NCBI GenBank assembly: GCA_003254905.1
Contig: QANU01016882.1
Location: 186,114 to 250,113 of the forward strand
Direction: 5' to 3'
DNA length: 64,000 nt
Origin: Nissolia schottii
Lineage: Eukaryota > Streptophyta > Magnoliopsida > Fabales > Fabaceae
Shown: positions 57,800 to 64,000 of the stretch, piece by piece
Numbering within the stretch: position 1 is the first letter of the stretch
Layout: every line of letters begins with the position of its first letter
Position numbers and translations under genes: made by a program
Notes under the pieces: model-generated
What the model was told of the DNA's origin: nothing
The model's input: the letters and a program-made list of their open reading frames with translations, nothing else
Databases searched by the model: none

Positions 57800-60700
57800 A
57801 TACACCCAATAGTTTTTAATCAGTATATATATAGACTAAAATGTGCCCCAATTCATGCCTTGGAATTTCCGCAAATGAAAAAGGTAAATTAAAAGGAAAA
57901 AAGGGTGGGTCGTGCATTGGAAACCTCGGATATGACTCATCGCTTTATTTACACAATAATTTATTACATTAATTTTCTTTCCGTTTCGTACTGACAAAAT
58001 GGATTCGACTTCTAAGGCAATTTTGGGCATACTTAATTAATTTAGATTTTGTTAAAGTAATTTAAGGATACTTGTCAAAAGTTTAAAAAATAAAAATTTT
58101 ACTTAAAACATACTATTATTCACATTTGACTTAGTTAGTACAACAAGATTTGAGGTAATTTACATTATCTTTAAAGTAGTAATATGGATTATTTCTATGA
58201 GAGGTATCTATCTGCATTATCACATTCAGATAATAATAATTATAATAATGTGGATTACCTATCCAACCACCTACTCTCATCTATCAAATAAAAGAAATTG
58301 CGTGACAGACACGCACACACACTTCTCACTTTCTCGCCTATCTTCCCCGATTCAAATCAAACCAAAACTCATTCACTTCTTACTCACGACGGAATCGTGA
58401 CAGATGAGAAGGAGCAACGACTTCAACTTCAACTCTGACTCCAACGATTGCCCACGTAAGACGGCGTTGGTGGAAGAACAACTTCGATGGCTGCCCAAGT
58501 AAGAGGATTCGTTTTTGGTAGTTTTACAAATTACTATTTTAAGGATTGAGTTTGTTAAAATAGAAAATATTGTTTGTTTAGTGAAAACAAAAATGTAGGA
58601 TTTGGGGAAATGAATGAGGGTTTTCTTGATGATTTGGGTGTGTGTTGGGTTTGTTTACTGAGAACAACATTGTATGATTTGGGGACAAATGAGTGGGGAC
58701 TCACTGTTGATTATTTGTATGTGGGTTTAACATTAGGCATTAAAAAGCATTTATACCATAAATATACTTTAAATAAAGTTTTGGTTTAACTCAGGTTAAG
58801 TCTACCAGAAAAATTTATAAATATAGTAATTATAAGAACTACTTCAGATAAATTTATAATCAAGGATGATAATTCTTTAAGAAGGATGGCTTCGGTGGTA
58901 GATAATTTGTGGACATAGAGAGAAAAGAATTCTCTAAGTTTAATAGGCTTAGCTTTTGAAAAAAATTTAAGGAAAACCAAAATGAAAAATCATTTCTCCC
59001 TAAGTTATAATTATGTTGGTTTAATAATGGGCATTCGATGAGTGGCCATGGTGAAAATGATGATGATAGGGAGATGATAATTATAATTCAACAAGGAAGA
59101 GAATAGTTCTCTTCAAAAACAAGGAAACAACATTTTTGAAGCAAGAAGAATGAGATGCTATGGGTGTGTCTTTTTGATGAGATGATGGAGTTGAAACAAA
59201 TGACGATGCTGTGTCTATGTGTTTTGCTTTTGCTAAAAATGAAAAGAAATTGTGATGTATGGTGCTAGTGATGAGCTTGCCGAATGGGTGTGAGATTGAG
59301 ATGTTGATAATACGAACAAAAGGACATGTAGCGTTAGAAAATGTCAAATTTTGTCATAGCTTTTGCACGGAAGTGAAAGGAAACTTAGTTTTGTGAAAAT
59401 AAAAAGAAAGGAAAGAATTATTAAAATGGTGCATGAAGGGGGACTTGGCCGTGAGGCCATGTGGAATATGGGAATTGTGGGGTTGACATGTATAGGTTCA
59501 ATTGATATGATTAATAATAATTTTTAAATTGGATAGATTGTATTATAAGAAAATGCTTAAAATGACGAAAAAAATGGGGTGTTACATATAGTATTTTGCT
59601 TTCTGGCCAAAAATAGAGATTTAAGCATTTGACAACAAAAATCAATAATAGAGTCTCAAAATTATAGACATGAAAAGTCTATAAATTGTTACATCTAAGG
59701 ACTCATAAAAACATTTACATAAATGAGAAAAGAAGAAATGATCCTCACATAATGAAGGTAGCTTTACTGCTCTTGAAAAGGAATGAGTTTTTTGTATGAT
59801 GAATATATGAACAAGGAAAAGAAATGGCCTCTCTTGTGCTTGGTCAATGACTTTTCGGGTATGGAGAGGAAATAAGGAGAGAAAATTCGGATGTTATGGT
59901 TCTTGAGAGAAAATGAGAGATGAGATTTTTGCGAGATGCAAGCGAGTTAATTTGACAGATTAGATATAAATAAATAGAGTAAAAGGCAAAGGGAGGTTTT
60001 GGCTTCTCAGGGGTGATAGGGATAGGGAGTTAAAATTATTTTTTAAAAAAAATGTTATTTGTACACCTTAAAAATATTTACTTAATAGGCATCTAACAGA
60101 GAAACAAATAATATAAAGTAAAGAAACAAATATTACATAACAGATACACAAACATACATTTTTGCGTGTCTGTGCATGTGCAAGTTTAATGTTACTACAA
60201 AATGAAAAACCAAATATTATTATTGAACATTTATGTGTATTCGTGCACAATTATGTTTAATATTACTTATTTTATATGTTTGATAATGTTTATTTTTCTG
60301 TTATATACATTTTTTTATTATGTAATGTTTGTTTATATGTTAAATGGTTGTTTTTGAACTGTTCAAATAGTGGGGTTGTTATTTTTTATTGTGATATTAG
60401 ACATTTGTGTAAGAAGGTGTGAGAAAAGTAAGTAAATGTAGTTGTTATATGTTTATTTTTTTTTTCTTTCCTACATGAAAATCTATTCTTGCATGCATTC
60501 CTATTGGCTCAGGGGGTGGTGAGTAATTATTCCTATGACTCTATTTGTATAAAACATTATTTGGTTGCATCATCTTAGTTCATCACACAAAAGGTAATTA
60601 GTTAAATGACTAGGAAAATACACAGAAGATTTCGTTTTTGTTGTTTAATTATTGTTTTGGCTGTGAGGTCCTTTATGCCTAGCTAGGGAGGGGGAATTTT

Positions 60701-61498
60701 TAATCTTTGTTTATTATTTGATGTGTTAAAAAAAATATTATGTGTGAGAAATGTGTGATTAAAAATTAAAGAATTGTAACACTTTTAATCATTTTTAATT
60801 ATATTATAAACTCATAATTATTTTTTTGGGCTCAAATAATTTATCTTAGGAAAAATTATTTCTAAGTGTTTGGTTTATGTTAGAATTAATAATTTTACTT
60901 TATTATCAAATTGATCATTTCGACCAAAAATTGATTTTCTTAATTTTGATTCATATTTATCTTGGCTATCTAATGTGAATTTAATCACTACCATAAAATA
61001 ACACACCTCTTTGATCTTTGCACCACACCCGTAGGTCTTAGTGTGTGCTTGGGCGAAGTATTTTAAAATTTAAAGGAATTTAAAATGCAAAAAATTTAAA
61101 TGATTTCACTGAGTTATTTTCTTTAAATTTTAAGTAAAGTAATTATAATATATCATTAATAAAATAGTTTGTTCAGTTGATGAAATTGTATTACCTTCTT
61201 TATGTAACTATTTATATAACTATCAGGTGATTGGTAGAGGGCTAAGAGATGATTGATAGGGGCCGACCATTGACTAATGAATTGTTGATAGTGAATGACA
61301 AGTGGTAGACTTTGATGATGATATAATTAAGATTCAATTGGTAAAGATAAGGGAAAATTGTAGAATTTTTCGTGAAAAGATGAAATTTATAATTCTAAAA
61401 TATCTTGCTTTTTTTAAGTTCATTTATTTTAGTATTTCAACAATTCTTTTTTTTTTTACATTAAATCAATTGAAATTATCACAAAAAATACATTATCT
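57800..61498. other. Intergenic region, no gene recognised
   Basis: AT-rich. A short frame near 58,400-58,500 (SNDFNFNSDSNDCPRKTALVEE-like reading) resembles TE-derived sequence but is too short to name. At 59,577-59,586 GGGTGTTACA resembles a gypsy LTR right end, without a matching left end. No tRNA or other RNA gene was seen. Confidence 0.4.
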
Positions 61499-61507
61499 TT
61501 TAAAAAT

Positions 61508-61827
61508 GGATTAATGCCCAACTTTAATCTTGGACTTTACACACATGTCCAACCTAATCCTAAAAAAAATAAACTTGTTAGCTCTTAAAGTTGATAATTG
61601 TTAAACCTTTCAGTCACTTTGTTTTTAAACTTTAGAAAACATGTCCTAAGTAGTATGTGAACTTTACAATTATCAAGGATTACTTAGAGCATTTTTGTAA
61701 ATCTTATGGATGGAGGGACTAATAAATTTATTGATTGTCAAATTTAGAGACTAACGAGTCCTTAACTTTTATCAACGGACTAAATTAGACACATTGGTAA
61801 AATCCAAGGCAGTTGAAAATTAACCCC
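61508..61827. mobile_element. Mutator-type MITE
   Basis: The 320-bp foldback has a left arm GGATTAATGCCCAACTTTAA, then TCTTGGACTTTAC, that matches the inverted right arm GTAAAATCCAAGG ... GAAAATTAACCCC. The 9-bp direct repeat TTTAAAAAT lies at 61,499-61,507 and 61,828-61,836. No coding capacity. The arms are more diverged than in the 26,054 element, so it is older. Confidence 0.75.
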
Positions 61828-61836
61828 TTTAAAAAT

Positions 61837-62853
61837 TATTCCATCCAAACTCTCTTATAGCTTGTTAGTATCAATTACACACGACATACTCGGTTACAAA
61901 GAGGTGAGAACTTTTCATTTGACGAAAGTTGATTATATTCCGTAGAAGAGTAATATTAAACATAATTTGTGACTTTACCATATCAGCAAAACTATATTAG
62001 TAAAATTCTATGACGTGTTAAAGTATGAGAGGTTTATAAAAGAAAAAATGTATGAGTACTAGCCACATGTTGGGTTAGGTGCATAAAAGATTGTCAGAGT
62101 TTGTTCAACTAATCATGTTAGCGGAATATCTGGAATCTATGCAGTGACTCATATATGGATGCTTTTTTAACCTTTTATCTTTTATTTGTTCTATTTTTTA
62201 ATTAATTATTAAAAAAATTTGGTCTCTTTGATGATAAAGATTTATGAGCTGTTTAAATGGGCTGAACTTATAAGAATAGCTTAATGATCACTAAAAACAA
62301 ATCTAAATGGCATTCAATCACAAAAAGTAAACTCTAATGACTGAATACAATAAAGACCATGTGTCACGACTCAAAAATTGTAGTTGTCACATAAAGGAAT
62401 AGTTTTCTTATGGAAGCATCTGAGAACACTTTTGTAAAAATATGTTTTTTAATTTTAATCAAAAATAACTAAAACTTCCTTTTTTTAATAAAACTGTTAC
62501 TTTGAAACTATAAACATCATTCTACATGTAAAGTACATGACATGGTACAAAAATCCTGCCTGTGTACAATTGAAACACTCAAGACATTGACAAAAATATA
62601 AAATAAAATAAACTCTAACATAATTGTATAGATAGTTTCCCCTCAAAGTTATTGCTTACTCAGGAAAGCTTGACGTCATTGCGACTAACCACAATCTCTA
62701 TGAAACTGTTGCTACCTCCTAACCTATAACTTGAAGGAGAGTTCATGGGTGAGAACTCTAGGGAGGGTGTGTAATGAGTAAGCGATCACCCACAACACTC
62801 ACAAGACATCTTGAAAAATGGACACCCACAATGCAATACACAATAATACTATT
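61837..62853. other. Intergenic sequence, partly LTR-like
   Basis: AT-rich to about 62,350. From TGTCACGACTC at about 62,361 onward the composition changes and resembles a gypsy LTR, which may continue beyond 63,191. No gene. Confidence 0.35.
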
Positions 62854-62863
62854 CATAACATAA

Positions 62864-63180
62864 AAGATTATAATATTATAACTCATCTGAATTTTCACGG
62901 CAAATATACTGCATCGTATAAGTAATAAAATCGAGTATAATACACTCGGGTTGTCGATCCCACGAGGACAAATTAATTGCGCAAATTAGTCGATAATTAT
63001 GAGTATTGAAAGAGAATGATGATCTTGTTGATTTGGAAAATGAACAATAAACAAAACATTTAATAATTGTTGATTTAAAACGCTTTCATTAATATTTTCA
63101 TGAAGCAATTGTTTAATAAATCCTTATTTTCTAAAATTTCAAAATCGTTAAAACTAAATCATGCTTAAAAAAAATAAGAA
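62864..63180. mobile_element. Unclassified 317-bp insertion with flanking direct repeats
   Basis: Exact 10-bp repeats CATAACATAA lie at 62,854-62,863 and 63,181-63,190. The enclosed sequence has GGGTTGTCGATCCCACGAGGA near 62,950, a block that looks like a conserved element segment, and is otherwise AT-rich. No long inverted ends are seen. Confidence 0.4.
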
Positions 63181-63190
63181 CATAACATAA

Positions 63191-64000
63191 TGGATGACAT
63201 AAGCCATGAGCAACGAACCACTCACCTATGTTGTCGGAAGAGTGGTGTCACACTCTGCGGTGACCTACAAAACCCCACACGACATTCCCAAACTGACAAG
63301 GAGACATAACAAGAAATACGTAGGAATTAATAACACTTTGAATCAATGAAACCATATGACCAGAGGTGAAATAGTGCCACTAAGCACTAGAAGTCAATGT
63401 TACAATAGCTTAATAGTGTTGTGGCATTGACGCCCCAAAATCCTGAGGTGGCCACAACACCATAGCGCATCTGCACTGTTGGCGAGCGTAGTGACATGGA
63501 GCCCTAGTGGCACTGAAACACCCTAGCTAACTGTTTACCCGTACGTAGTAAACTATGCTCACTAGGTTGTTTTCTACCTGGTCGGAATACCTTAGTCCAT
63601 AGTTATCTTTCGGAAATAGTTGCTTAAGAAAATAGGGACCAATTTTAAACTTTTCATTTGCATTGAATAATTACTAAAATAGAGCCATGCGTTGGAAAGA
63701 ACAGATATAACAAAGCGTATAACAGTATAGTAGTAAAGCATCCAATATACATTAATGTGGTCCATCATATCCGTCACATAGTTGTATATACAATAAGTAA
63801 GATACACATAACATGTACATAAACTAAAATACCATATACAGAATCCAAAATACGTAACATCAAAATACAAGGGCTACTGGAATGCTACTCAGTATGCCCT
63901 TGGCAAAATCCTGACATCCTGCTCTCTAAGTTCATCGCCTATCATGGCCGCTCATGGTTCTGCTGGCAGCTCATCAGCATCCTCAAAATATGAAGCATCT
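63191..64000. other. LTR-like repeat sequence running to the window edge
   Basis: Less AT-rich than the neighbourhood, no convincing coding sense on either strand. The texture resembles a gypsy-type LTR interrupted by the insertion at 62,864. It probably continues past the window. Confidence 0.35.

Noticed and set aside
63592..63870. 92-codon open frame on the minus strand near the right edge
   Set aside because: Composition is Tyr/Ile/Phe-rich as expected from AT-rich DNA, with no motif. It lies in LTR-like sequence.
1..64000. CRISPR arrays, bacterial operons or rRNA genes
   Set aside because: No spaced direct-repeat array, ribosome-binding-site pattern or rRNA-like conserved blocks were seen. 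The window is plant nuclear DNA.

Overview
The window is nuclear DNA of a flowering plant, most likely a legume. It is AT-rich, with intron-containing genes set among many LTR retrotransposons, MITEs, a LINE and a decayed pararetrovirus. The legume assignment rests on the general look of the retroelements and genes and was not tested. There is no sign of bacterial or organellar gene organisation.

Five host genes can be read exon by exon. (1) An acyl-protein thioesterase gene on the minus strand (about 15,780 to 8,156) has five clean coding exons for the N-terminal half. The part that should carry the catalytic Ser-Asp-His residues is not in the window, because positions 1-7,964 are retroelements. 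(2) A complete NC2-alpha/DRAP1-type histone-fold corepressor gene lies on the minus strand (25,485 to 19,110; six exons, 291 aa). (3-5) Three annexins of different subfamilies follow: a D5-like gene (minus, 35,201 to 29,267, 321 aa), a D4-like gene (plus, 47,357 to 50,298, 313 aa) and a D8/RJ4-like gene (minus, 57,720 to 56,256, 314 aa). All three have six exons with corresponding boundaries, so this is an old annexin cluster that retroelements have pushed apart.

Repeats by region. 1-3,329: end of a long gypsy-type LTR. 3,330-7,964: decayed Ty1/copia element without its 5' LTR. 8,818-9,284: Mutator-type MITE. About 10,360-12,580: 5'-truncated LINE, itself split by a 518-bp solo LTR. 13,877-14,846: copia-type element with a repetitive leader. 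16,557-18,240: CACTA-like end and copia remnants. 23,224-24,262: 1.04-kb element with long terminal inverted repeats, inside an NC2-alpha intron. 26,054-28,911: three MITE-type elements. 30,050-31,260: internally deleted copia element in the last intron of the D5-like annexin. 36,278-43,308: two tandem copies of a pararetrovirus-like sequence. 46,745-46,978: solo LTR. About 50,900-55,246: two copia remnants in opposite orientation. 57,800-64,000: no recognisable gene, one Mutator-type MITE and unclassified repeat sequence.

The genes do not form a pathway. Annexins are calcium-dependent membrane-binding proteins, NC2-alpha represses TBP-dependent transcription, and acyl-protein thioesterases remove lipid from S-acylated proteins. 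The most notable items are the tandem pararetroviral duplication (period 4,160 bp) with an unexplained 162-bp insert in one copy, the thioesterase gene interrupted by nested retroelements, the annexin cluster with a GC-AG intron, and several MITEs with exact target-site duplications.
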